DNA from: Rhodospirillaceae bacterium
GTDB lineage: Bacteria; Pseudomonadota; Alphaproteobacteria; UBA9219
DNA length: 7,255 nt
Reading direction: 5' to 3'
Assembly: GCA_003504035.1 (NCBI GenBank)
Contig: DOBW01000038.1
Location: 1 to 7,255 of the forward strand
This document shows positions 1 to 5,081 of this stretch, piece by piece. The translations under genes and the position numbers were made by a program. The notes under the pieces were generated by a model, which worked only from the letters and a program-made list of their open reading frames with translations, ran no database searches and had not been told where the DNA came from. Positions within the stretch are counted from its first letter, which is position 1. Every line of letters starts with the position of its first letter.

Positions 1-3
1 AAA

Positions 4-1053
4 ATGGTAGTCGGCACACATTTTTTCCAAACAAACCCTAAATTCATAGAAAAATTTATTAATAGTAAACATGTAAATTTCATTCTCCAAACCAATGGTA
101 TATACCACCCAAAAGTTTATTTATTCTCAGATAATATAGCCAGTTGGGAGTGTATTATTGGAAGTGCGAATTTTACATATTCAGCACTAACCAAAAATTC
201 GGAAATAGTTGTTCATATTAAAAGTGGTGATTCAAATTCAGAGGAAATATATCATTCAATAATTGAAACAATAAATGAGTATTGGGAAAGCTCAGATTCC
301 ATTACTCAAAATGAATATGAAAATTACAAAAAAAATTGGCAGAAAAATCAAAAGAAAGTCAAAACCTTAAAAGGTGAGTATGGCAAATCTAAAAGTAAAA
401 AGCCTGTTGTGAAATCGAATTTATTCTCATTGAATTGGGTTGAGTATTACAAATTAATTCAAAAAGATAAATTCCACTCTTTCAGTGGTAGAATTCAATT
501 ATTAAAAACAGCAAATAAATACTTCTCTTCACAGGAGCACTTTTCAAATTTAACCCAAGTAGAAAGAAGAGAAATTGCAGGAGTAGCAACCAGTAACCAA
601 ACTGACAAAGATATTGATTGGGGCTGGTTTGGGAGCATGGTTGGAGCTGGCAGATTTCAGAACAGGATAAATTCCAACAATCAATTTATATCTAAATCGT
701 TAGATTCAATACCACTTAAAGGCAAAGTCAACAGATCCAACTATACAGAATTTGTAAACACTTTCCACCAAGCATTCCCCGATGGTGGCTCTGGTGTAGC
801 TATTGCCAGTAGGCTATTAGCAATTAAACGACCTGACTATTTTGTATGTCTTGATAGACAGAATAAAGTAAATCTTTGCAATGAGTTTGGTTTGCCCCAA
901 ACAATATCATTTGATTCCTACTGGGATGATATAATTGAGAGAATACTTGATTCGGTATGGTGGTCATCAGAAAAACCAAATATAAAAACTCAATCTTTAG
1001 CATGGCGCTGTAGGGCAGCTATGCTTGACGCCCTGTTTTTCGAGGAGAAATAA
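4..1053 (+). CDS. Phospholipase D-like (single HKD) protein with unknown C-terminal domain, possibly 5'-truncated by the window edge
   Basis: The N-terminal part has a PLD-superfamily HxK motif (H35-P-K37) followed after about 15 residues by G53-S-A-N56, then N65-S-E67, the usual layout of one HKD half-site. Single-motif members include Nuc-type nucleases and the BfiI/NgoFVII type of restriction enzyme, which work as dimers, so a nuclease role is plausible but inferred. Residues 105-135 are lysine-rich and linker-like. The rest (about 140-349) is a tryptophan-rich globular region I do not recognise; it includes a conserved-looking RPDYFVCLD stretch near residue 278. The first methionine is four bases into the window and the frame is open to base 1. 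PLD domains usually have another 40-60 residues before the HxK motif, so the true start may lie upstream. The gene is strikingly AT-rich compared with everything to its right, suggesting separate acquisition, perhaps as defence cargo. Confidence 0.75.
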   Translation: MVVGTHFFQTNPKFIEKFINSKHVNFILQTNGIYHPKVYLFSDNIASWECIIGSANFTYSALTKNSEIVVHIKSGDSNSEEIYHSIIETINEYWESSDSITQNEYENYKKNWQKNQKKVKTLKGEYGKSKSKKPVVKSNLFSLNWVEYYKLIQKDKFHSFSGRIQLLKTANKYFSSQEHFSNLTQVERREIAGVATSNQTDKDIDWGWFGSMVGAGRFQNRINSNNQFISKSLDSIPLKGKVNRSNYTEFVNTFHQAFPDGGSGVAIASRLLAIKRPDYFVCLDRQNKVNLCNEFGLPQTISFDSYWDDIIERILDSVWWSSEKPNIKTQSLAWRCRAAMLDALFFEEK

Positions 1054-1066
1054 AGTAAGTGCATGA

Positions 1067-1198
1067 AATAGCACAACAACCCTACCGGAAAGTTTACACA
1101 GGCGCTTTAAGGCAGCTTGCAGCGCCGCCGGAAAAAAAATGAATCCGGAAATCTTGACCTTTATTGAGAAGCGCACAAGCCAGCTTGAAAAGAAATAA
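1067..1198 (+). pseudogene. Remnant of a ParG-like ribbon-helix-helix gene (3' part only)
   Basis: After a TGA at 1064-1066 the frame is open for 43 codons to TAA at 1196-1198. It reads TTTLPESLHRRFKAAC, then SAAGKKMNPEILTFIEKR, then TSQLEKK. This has the ribbon-helix-helix pattern: a short alternating strand, a basic first helix, a GKK turn and an amphipathic second helix. The RFKAAC segment resembles the C-terminal domain of the plasmid partition protein ParG. No ATG, GTG or TTG precedes the strand in this frame; the only ATG (1139) would give 19 residues. I read it as the back end of a DNA-binding partition or antitoxin-type gene that lost its front when the AT-rich PLD segment joined at about 1054-1066. 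It converges with the recombinase, the two stop codons forming TAATTA with no gap. An uncommon start codon or frameshift could still make it expressed. Confidence 0.5.
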
Positions 1199-1855
1199 TT
1201 AGGCTGTTGCGCTCCGTTTCAAAACATTTTGAACTTGGACGGCCTGCCATTGCCTGCCGCGAGCTGTTGGGATGTTCCGAAGGTTAAGCTCTCGCGCCAC
1301 GGCGCGAAGGCTCAAGCCTTTATCACAAAGTTCACGAATGAGCGGGGCATGTGTTGAAGAAAAAGCGTTAGCGCCCCCGATGACGGCGGCGCGGGCCTTT
1401 GCAAGCGCTCGTTTAGGGCGGGGGTTGCCAAGCTTAACCCCGCGCTCTTTAGCGATAGCAAGAGCGGCCTTGGTCCTCTTAGAGATCATTTCCCTTTCAT
1501 GCTCAGCAACGGCGGCGAGAATGTGCAGAGTAAAGCGATTAGCATGGGGCATATCAACGGCAACAAACTCAACGCCCGATTCCATGAGGTTGGCAATAAA
1601 GGCAACATTACGCGCCAACCGATCTAATCGAGCAATAACAAGTGTTGCCTTTCGGCTGCGAGAAAGGGCAAGGGCGGCCTGAAGCTCTGGGCGGTTGTTT
1701 TTTTTGCCGCTCTCTACTTCGGTAAACTCAGCAATCAGGGAAGAGGGGGCCGTAAGGAATGCAGCAACGGCCTTTCTTTGTGCATCAAGCCCTAAACCGC
1801 TTGCCCCCTGTTTTTTTGTAGAAACGCGGTAATATGCGACAAAGTTTTGATCCAT
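1199..1855 (-). CDS. Serine recombinase (resolvase/invertase family)
   Basis: Small serine recombinases cut and rejoin DNA at dyad sites through a 5'-phosphoserine link, typically resolving plasmid multimers or transposon cointegrates, or inverting segments. The catalytic domain is complete: Y9-R10-V11-S12-T13 with nucleophile S12, the A75-R-L-D-R-L-A-R-N83 arginine motif, and the E-helix segment A117-E-H-E-R-E-M-I124 followed by K126-R127-T128. Residues about 178-214 form a helix-turn-helix (LSLRAVARELN, IPTARG, W203), so DNA binding is intact. At 218 residues it is slightly longer than Tn3/gamma-delta resolvases (about 185) and far shorter than the large phage integrases. There is no good Shine-Dalgarno, but the ATG abuts a 34-bp dyad and a possible promoter. 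G+C is higher than in its neighbours. Its role here (multimer resolution or element recombination) is inference. Confidence 0.93.
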   Translation of the reverse strand: MDQNFVAYYRVSTKKQGASGLGLDAQRKAVAAFLTAPSSLIAEFTEVESGKKNNRPELQAALALSRSRKATLVIARLDRLARNVAFIANLMESGVEFVAVDMPHANRFTLHILAAVAEHEREMISKRTKAALAIAKERGVKLGNPRPKRALAKARAAVIGGANAFSSTHAPLIRELCDKGLSLRAVARELNLRNIPTARGRQWQAVQVQNVLKRSATA

Positions 1856-1889
1856 GTTAAAATACTAAACAGACATTTAGGATTTTAAC
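1856..1889. repeat. 34-bp near-perfect dyad abutting the recombinase start; candidate crossover site/operator
   Basis: Arms 1856-1869 (GTTAAAATACTAAA) and 1876-1889 (TTTAGGATTTTAAC) are inverted repeats matching at 13 of 14 positions around a 6-nt spacer, cagaca. The mismatch pairs A1864 with G1881. Size, symmetry and a non-palindromic centre resemble the dimer site of a small serine recombinase. The position, touching the ATG of the recombinase, fits both a crossover site and autorepression. No second copy is in this window. A regulator-only operator is the alternative. Confidence 0.7.
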
Positions 1890-1891
1890 AA
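1862..1891 (-). promoter_or_regulatory. Possible promoter of the recombinase, embedded in the dyad
   Basis: On the minus strand TTGTTA (1891-1886) is followed after 18 nt by TAGTAT (1867-1862), a fair sigma70-type pair. Transcription would begin at or very near the ATG at 1855, consistent with the lack of a Shine-Dalgarno and suggesting a leaderless mRNA. Both hexamers lie almost entirely inside the 34-bp dyad, so recombinase binding would occlude the promoter. This is AT-rich DNA, where such matches are easy to find. Confidence 0.35.
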
Positions 1892-1916
1892 GCTAAAAAT
1901 GAGCCTCTGTTTTGAA

Positions 1917-2474
1917 TTAAAAAGGGATGCCATCATCCGGCATGGGTTTCTTGTTCTCTTTTTCGTGAAGGGCCGCACGGGCGTTTTGTTGTGAGATGAC
2001 AATCTCAAAAAGCTTTTCAAAGCCTTCCTTAAGAACCTCGGAAAGCTTCGCCGTGTTCTCCCAACCAGACAGTGAGTTGACATCTAAAAAGTCTAAAACT
2101 TTTGCGCGGGCATCAGAAAGCAATTCATAAGATGGGTTTTCAGGAAATGGATTTTCAGGGAGCGGGTGCTTTAGAACTGGGCCGTTTTCGGCGTGTGTAC
2201 GGACTTTTTGTAACGAGACGGAAATCTCAAAAAGTTTTTCAAAGGCTTCTCTAAGAACCTCGGCCAGTCCCTCCGTGCCCCCCCATCGCCAACTCGGCCT
2301 TGCTTGGAGGTCTAAAAAGTCAATAAGTCTCGATCTGGCTTTTAAAAGCAATTCATAAGATGGGTTTTCAGGGAGCGGGTGCTCTAGAACCGTGTCGTCT
2401 CCGGCGTGTGTTTTGTTTAAAATATCTAACGTCAATTCCTCTTTTGGCTCTTCTTCCAAGAGTAGATCATCCAA
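1917..2474 (-). CDS. Unknown protein made of two tandem ~71-residue repeats
   Basis: Not recognised. With the start chosen here the product is 185 residues. An acidic N-terminus (DDLLLEEEPKEE) is followed by two homologous units, about residues 22-92 and 93-165. Each begins THA, runs through VLxHPLPENPSYELL, then a helical ARxxxxDFLD segment, and ends in EVLxExFEKLFEI and a Q-containing helix. The second unit has a 5-residue ENPFP microduplication. The tail is hydrophilic and ends PMPDDGIPF. No membrane segment or catalytic motif is visible; the units look alpha-helical. The start is TTG at 2474, six bases after a perfect AAGGAGG. A TTG at 2528, right after an in-frame TAA, would add 18 residues but has no Shine-Dalgarno. 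It lies between the 65-aa gene and the recombinase in the minus-strand array downstream of the relaxase. The repeats argue that it is a real protein. Confidence 0.65.
   Translation of the reverse strand: MDDLLLEEEPKEELTLDILNKTHAGDDTVLEHPLPENPSYELLLKARSRLIDFLDLQARPSWRWGGTEGLAEVLREAFEKLFEISVSLQKVRTHAENGPVLKHPLPENPFPENPSYELLSDARAKVLDFLDVNSLSGWENTAKLSEVLKEGFEKLFEIVISQQNARAALHEKENKKPMPDDGIPF
1980..2408. repeat. Tandem direct duplication inside the unknown gene (two units, ~213-216 bp)
   Basis: Units 1980-2195 and 2196-2408 are direct repeats at DNA as well as protein level. The longest exact block is 28 bp (2117-2144 = 2345-2372). A 19-bp block (2152-2170 = 2365-2383) is also exact, as is cggcgtgtgt at the unit boundary. 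The retained DNA identity points to a fairly recent duplication. The left unit carries an extra 15 nt at about 2141-2155 from a local microduplication. Confidence 0.85.
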
Positions 2475-2480
2475 AAAAAC

Positions 2481-2487
2481 CCTCCTT
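2481..2487 (-). promoter_or_regulatory. Strong Shine-Dalgarno deciding a TTG start
   Basis: The minus strand reads AAGGAGG followed by GTTTTT and then TTG at 2474-2472, a perfect anti-16S match with 6-nt spacing. No ATG or GTG is suitably placed in any useful frame, so this site supports the rare TTG start of the duplicated-domain protein. Confidence 0.65.
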
Positions 2488-2512
2488 TTCTTTTCCCATT
2501 GCCCTTTTGTCT

Positions 2513-2710
2513 TTAGGCATCGGTCCAATTAAGTTTCACTTTTGCGAGCGCATAGGCCATGCGCCAATGACGGCGGACATCTTTTGAAGAAAAGCCCTTA
2601 GCTTCAAGCTCTCGCGGTTCACACGAGCCTTTTTCCTGCAAAATCTTGGCAATCTCCTCTGCCATTTCTGCACCGATACCGAAAGGATCGTTTTTTCCTT
2701 GATCTTCCAT
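2513..2710 (-). CDS. Small acidic-to-basic protein with helix-turn-helix-like segment, unknown
   Basis: A 65-residue product that I cannot assign. Residues 15-27 form an amphipathic helix (EMAEEIAKILQEK). Residues 31-55 (EPRELEAKGFSSKDVRRHW, then RMAYALAKVK) look like a helix-turn-helix with a basic, tryptophan-containing second helix, so small DNA binding is a possibility only. The ATG at 2710 lies one base beyond the TAA (2714-2712) of the upstream 113-aa gene. There is no clear Shine-Dalgarno, so translation is probably coupled to that gene. It ends 38 bases before the start of the duplicated-domain protein. Tight packing and regular amino-acid composition support a real gene; homologue evidence would settle it. 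Confidence 0.6.
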   Translation of the reverse strand: MEDQGKNDPFGIGAEMAEEIAKILQEKGSCEPRELEAKGFSSKDVRRHWRMAYALAKVKLNWTDA

Positions 2711-2711
2711 G

Positions 2712-3053
2712 TTAATTTACGATTTTTTTTATGTCTAAATCTACAAGAAACTCCATTGCGTCCGTGTAACAACGGGCCAGAATGTTCTTTGGGTCTTCAA
2801 CGTCATATTGTGCATTTAGAACAGAAATAACGGTTTTTTCGCTGACTTCCTGCGTGTAAGCAACATAGGCAATAAGACCCTCTATAGAGTTTAGCTCGAT
2901 CTCGTTGACGTGCTTTGCTTTATGCTCCTGCAAAAAATGTTGCCCACTAGTCAAAAGGCGGATTTCACCTTCTGAAAAGCGCCGCCCGTCTGGGGCCATG
3001 GCTTCTTGGAACAATTCTTCAGAGGTTAAGCGCCGTGGCTTTTTGATAGCCAT
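2712..3053 (-). CDS. Unknown 113-aa soluble protein in the mobilization array
   Basis: Not recognised. With the start at ATG 3053 the product is 113 residues. It has a basic N-terminus (MAIKKPRRLTSEEL) and then predicted helices around residues 11-20, 28-47, 52-69 and 71-81. The final hydrophobic segment is MEFLVDLDIKKIVN. No catalytic motif or membrane span is seen. The frame continues upstream to an ATG at 3167, which would add 38 residues including a hydrophobic stretch. That extension would overlap the preceding gene and lacks a ribosome site, so I prefer 3053, although only a weak AGG precedes it. The stop codon is one base from the start of the 65-aa gene, suggesting co-translation. It belongs to the minus-strand array behind the relaxase. 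Confidence 0.6.
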   Translation of the reverse strand: MAIKKPRRLTSEELFQEAMAPDGRRFSEGEIRLLTSGQHFLQEHKAKHVNEIELNSIEGLIAYVAYTQEVSEKTVISVLNAQYDVEDPKNILARCYTDAMEFLVDLDIKKIVN

Positions 3054-3124
3054 TAACCTGAAAGACAACGCAATGATTACCGTAAGAATGTTTGACAGAG
3101 AAAAAATGCTATAGCCGTAGGTTT

Positions 3125-3433
3125 TTAACTTGGATGCGGCAAATAAGCCGCCCATTTCCTGCACCACGCTTGCAGCATCCCCGCTGCTTTAAAAACGTGG
3201 TAATCCTCCCACATTTCGGCAATGTCTGAAGGTATCGGGCGGCTTGGTTCGGCATCAAGAGAGGGCGGGGGATCGTTCATCTTTCGGTTGACAGCCGCCA
3301 AACATTGGGAAGGGGGAGGAGGCGGCACAAAAGGAATAGTCACCCCGTTGACTATTTTTCTTTTTCCTATTGCCCCAAAAAAATGTGCTCCTTTGTTTCG
3401 GCTTCCGCTCTGAGCAAAGCGGAAGCCTATCAT
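3125..3433 (-). CDS. Small unknown ORF overlapping the relaxase stop codon (ATGA); true start uncertain
   Basis: The ATG at 3433-3431 overlaps the relaxase TGA (3432-3430) as ATGA, the classic sign of translational coupling, giving 102 residues. The C-terminal half looks protein-like: MNDPPPSLDAEPSRP, then an aromatic helical part with MWEDYHVFKAAG and W-rich CRKWAAYLPHPS. The N-terminal half is odd: basic, low in helix formers, with a PPPPP run (37-41). It is encoded over two perfect DNA hairpins and a copy of an 18-nt repeat that is non-coding elsewhere in the window. An internal ATG at 3280 would give a 51-residue product carrying only the convincing part. I therefore regard the gene as real but its start as open. 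Function unknown; the position suggests a mobilization accessory. Confidence 0.5.
   Translation of the reverse strand: MIGFRFAQSGSRNKGAHFFGAIGKRKIVNGVTIPFVPPPPPSQCLAAVNRKMNDPPPSLDAEPSRPIPSDIAEMWEDYHVFKAAGMLQAWCRKWAAYLPHPS
3335..3356. repeat. Perfect 8-bp inverted repeat (hairpin or operator)
   Basis: AATAGTCA (3335-3342) and TGACTATT (3349-3356) are a perfect dyad around ccccgt. On the plus strand it runs into TTTTT and on the minus strand into CCTTTT, so it could be a weak terminator or a protein-binding dyad. It lies only one base from the 18-nt repeat at 3358-3375. Confidence 0.5.
3358..3375 (-). repeat. 18-nt shared element, minus-strand copy
   Basis: The minus strand reads GGGCAATAGGAAAAAGAA, identical over 18 nt to the plus strand at 5376-5393. 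It is therefore in sense orientation in the relaxase transcript. It lies 24 bases after the hairpin that follows the relaxase stop codon. Confidence 0.75.
3400..3427. repeat. Perfect 10-bp-stem hairpin directly after the relaxase stop codon
   Basis: GGCTTCCGCT (3400-3409) pairs with AGCGGAAGCC (3418-3427) around an 8-nt loop, two bases beyond the relaxase TGA. In the minus-strand RNA it is followed 16 nt later by seven Us, too far for a textbook terminator. It may be an attenuator, an mRNA 3'-end protector or a processing site separating relaxase from downstream genes. Confidence 0.65.
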
Positions 3434-4902
3434 CGTTCCCGCTCTCGGCCTCCGTCATCCCCTCGCTCTCTTTCGTCTCTGCTATTTCTAAAGCGGCGAC
3501 CTTGTTCAAACGCTTCGCGCTGAATATCTTTGGCCGTCTTCCTCTGTTTTCTGTCCGTCTGTTCCGTTCGAGCGGTTTTTTCTTCCCGCCTTGCTTCTCC
3601 CTGTGTTTTGCTCTTTTGCTGCTGCTGGGGCCTTTGCAAGGGGTCTAGCTGGGCTTCTGGTTGTCGTTGTGCTGTGTGTGCTTTTCCGTTTCGCGGCTTC
3701 CGTGTTGTGGCCTCGTTTTGCCGCTCACGCCATCTTTTAAGCATGGCCCTTTGTTTGTCCTTGTTATGAAAAAGGGCGGCGGTTTGCTGGCTGGCCATGC
3801 CGCCCCGATCATACATAGAAGCGGCTTTTTCTAATGCAAGCTTTTCTAAAATCTCTTTTTGTTTTTCCCTCGCTTTTTCAGGATCAGGGACGTTTTGAAA
3901 ATCAACATCAGAAAGCCTTTTTTTCAGGTCTTCAGGGCTTAATTTCAAAGTTTGCGCCATGGGGCGAGGGGTTCCGCTTGGGTCAAGGATCACAAAGTCA
4001 TCTTTTGCCCCACGCGCCACCATGTGCCCCCTGCTTTCAAGGATAGTAATTAGCTCGTGGCCCGTTTGAGATTTTGTTGAAAGCCGAAGAACTTCATTTC
4101 TCCATTTCTCAAGATATTTTTTGCGCGCCTCCTGAGCCAAAACGCGATCAATTTTTTTATTTAAGCCCTTTAAATGTTCCCGCTGCTGATTGCGGTTTTT
4201 AATTTCTTCGTTGACGGCCCCTAACTCCGTCTTAACGCCGTCCCGCTCGTAATCTGTAGCAGTCGGCCCTAAATGTATGGTTGCCTCCCTGTCAATGCCC
4301 TGTGCTTCAAGGGTCCTATGGTCAACGCGCTCTTGATGGCCGTGCCGCTCAAGATGTCTGTTTGTGAGGTGGCCCCATTTTTCGCGCCAATCCAAAAGCT
4401 GCGGCCTTGTATCTAAGTCACGTAATTTTTTTTCAAACTTTTCCTTGCCAATTTCTCGCGTTGTTAAGAGAATATGAGCGTGATGATTTCGGGCGTCTCC
4501 CTCTTTTGATGGGGCATGAATGGAAACGTCTGCAATCAAGCCTTTGCGCATAAAGTTTTCACGCACAAAATCTTTAACTAGATATTCTCTTTGTTTGTCT
4601 GTTAGTTCATGCGGTAGGGCTATTTCAATTTCTTTGGCAAGCCGCGAGTTTTTTCGTGTCTCGCTTTTTTCAACTGCGCCCCATAAAGTTCCCCTATCTT
4701 TGGCCAATTCATGCGCCCATTTTGGGGCATCTTTAGAAATAAATATGCCAGAAAACGCAGTTTCGCCTTTATGGCGATAATCGTGGCGTTTTCCGTCATT
4801 ATCGTTTTTCAAAAGGTCGTGAGCATTATATGCGGCCTTTGCAACGGCGCTTTGTCCTTGGCTTCGTTTAATAAATTTGGTTGTTAAATGATATATAGCC
4901 AT
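3430..4902 (-). CDS. mobQ: MobQ-type conjugative relaxase (MobA/MobL family)
   Basis: Relaxases nick the transferred strand at oriT, stay bound to its 5' end and are carried to the recipient through the T4CP. The N-terminal MobA/MobL domain is intact. Motif I is SAVAKAAYNAHD with likely catalytic Y25, motif II is the SRLAKEIEIALPHEL segment (residues 86-100), and the metal-binding motif III is N139-H-H-A-H143 followed by ILLTTRE. Residues 275-332 form a second conserved-looking module (GHELITILESRGHMV, FVILDPSG, SPEDLKKRLSD) also found after the catalytic domain in other alphaproteobacterial relaxases. The tail (about 395-490) is a low-complexity Q/R/E/K region. The total of 490 residues fits a MobQ protein without a primase or helicase domain. 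The ATG lies about 90 bases from the nic core, the typical divergent layout, and has only a weak Shine-Dalgarno. The stop overlaps the next ORF by 4 bases. Confidence 0.95.
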   Translation of the reverse strand: MAIYHLTTKFIKRSQGQSAVAKAAYNAHDLLKNDNDGKRHDYRHKGETAFSGIFISKDAPKWAHELAKDRGTLWGAVEKSETRKNSRLAKEIEIALPHELTDKQREYLVKDFVRENFMRKGLIADVSIHAPSKEGDARNHHAHILLTTREIGKEKFEKKLRDLDTRPQLLDWREKWGHLTNRHLERHGHQERVDHRTLEAQGIDREATIHLGPTATDYERDGVKTELGAVNEEIKNRNQQREHLKGLNKKIDRVLAQEARKKYLEKWRNEVLRLSTKSQTGHELITILESRGHMVARGAKDDFVILDPSGTPRPMAQTLKLSPEDLKKRLSDVDFQNVPDPEKAREKQKEILEKLALEKAASMYDRGGMASQQTAALFHNKDKQRAMLKRWRERQNEATTRKPRNGKAHTAQRQPEAQLDPLQRPQQQQKSKTQGEARREEKTARTEQTDRKQRKTAKDIQREAFEQGRRFRNSRDERERGDDGGRERER

Positions 4903-4922
4903 AGTTTTTAAAAAATATTTTC

Positions 4923-4968
4923 TTTGCCGGATGGCAAAAAAATGTTTTTTGCTTGCCGGATGGCAAGC
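4923..4968. repeat. Two copies of a palindromic repeat TTGCCGGATGGCAA with a competing middle hairpin
   Basis: TTGCCGGATGGCAA occurs at 4924-4937 and 4953-4966, 29 bases apart. Each is a stem with a GGAT loop: 6 bp for the first (4923-4938) and 7 bp for the second (4951-4968). The stretch between them is itself a dyad, GCAAAAAA (4934-4941) with TTTTTTGC (4945-4952), using arms of both outer stems. The outer and inner structures exclude each other. Likely binding sites for a relaxosome protein or regulator of the divergent promoters. Confidence 0.8.
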
Positions 4969-5003
4969 CGCATAGAAAACGATAGTTTGCGTAAGTGCGC
5001 CCT
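4923..5003 (+). other. oriT: Origin of transfer (oriT), RSF1010/MobQ type
   Basis: GTAAGTGCGCCCT at 4991-5003 contains the TAAGTGCG|CCCT core known for IncQ plasmids, where MobA cuts between G and C; here that would be between 4999 and 5000 on the plus strand. Just upstream is an imperfect dyad, AAAC GATA GTTT (4977-4988), where RSF1010-type oriTs have the relaxase-binding inverted repeat. Two hairpin repeats (4923-4968) lie between nic and the relaxase gene. Position next to a MobQ relaxase supports the call. The exact nick strand and boundaries are by analogy. Confidence 0.8.
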
Positions 5004-5015
5004 AGCGGGAGAATC

Positions 5016-5040
5016 ACTCTCAGAGTCTAAATAATATAAA
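5016..5040 (+). promoter_or_regulatory. Possible -10 region and small palindrome upstream of the accessory gene
   Basis: The AT-rich TAATATAAA (5032-5040) contains TATAAA and is the best -10-like element ahead of the gene at 5082. No convincing -35 lies 16-18 bases upstream. A perfect ACTCT-C-AGAGT palindrome (5016-5026) sits where an operator could be. No clear promoter was found for the relaxase on the opposite strand. Confidence 0.25.
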
Positions 5041-5081
5041 TTACAAAGCGCAAGTTTTTAATATCAGAAAGAGAAAAAAAT

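Noticed and set aside
1059..1142. GTG-initiated 27-codon frame (HEIAQQPYRKVYTG...)
   Set aside because: Competes with the ribbon-helix-helix frame, has no recognisable pattern and no ribosome site.
1272..1682. Plus-strand open frame of 136 codons
   Set aside because: Exactly antisense to the serine recombinase, with R/A-rich composition typical of a shadow of a GC-rich gene; no ribosome site.
1856..1889. Reading the dyad as a XerC/XerD dif-like site
   Set aside because: The 6-nt spacer is suggestive, but dif sites have shorter 11-bp arms that are only partly palindromic with characteristic conserved bases not seen here; proximity favours the serine recombinase.
1877..2083. Minus-strand open frame of 68 codons
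   Set aside because: Lies in another frame of the duplicated-domain gene, whose internal repeat proves the competing frame.
2536..2772. Minus-strand open frame of 78 codons
   Set aside because: Overlaps both the 113-aa and the 65-aa genes in another frame, very basic and without supporting start signals.
3054..3167. Upstream extension of the 113-aa gene with a membrane-like segment (ATG at 3167)
   Set aside because: It would overlap the 3' end of the preceding ORF and has no ribosome site; the hydrophobic stretch arises from AT-rich intergenic DNA.
3255..3509. Minus-strand open frame of 84 codons overlapping the relaxase tail
   Set aside because: Overlaps the relaxase C-terminus and the coupled 102-aa ORF in another frame; composition is unlike a protein.
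3530..3769. Plus-strand Cys/Leu/Phe-rich open frame resembling a membrane protein
   Set aside because: Antisense to the Arg/Glu/Gln-rich relaxase tail, which automatically gives such residues on the opposite strand.
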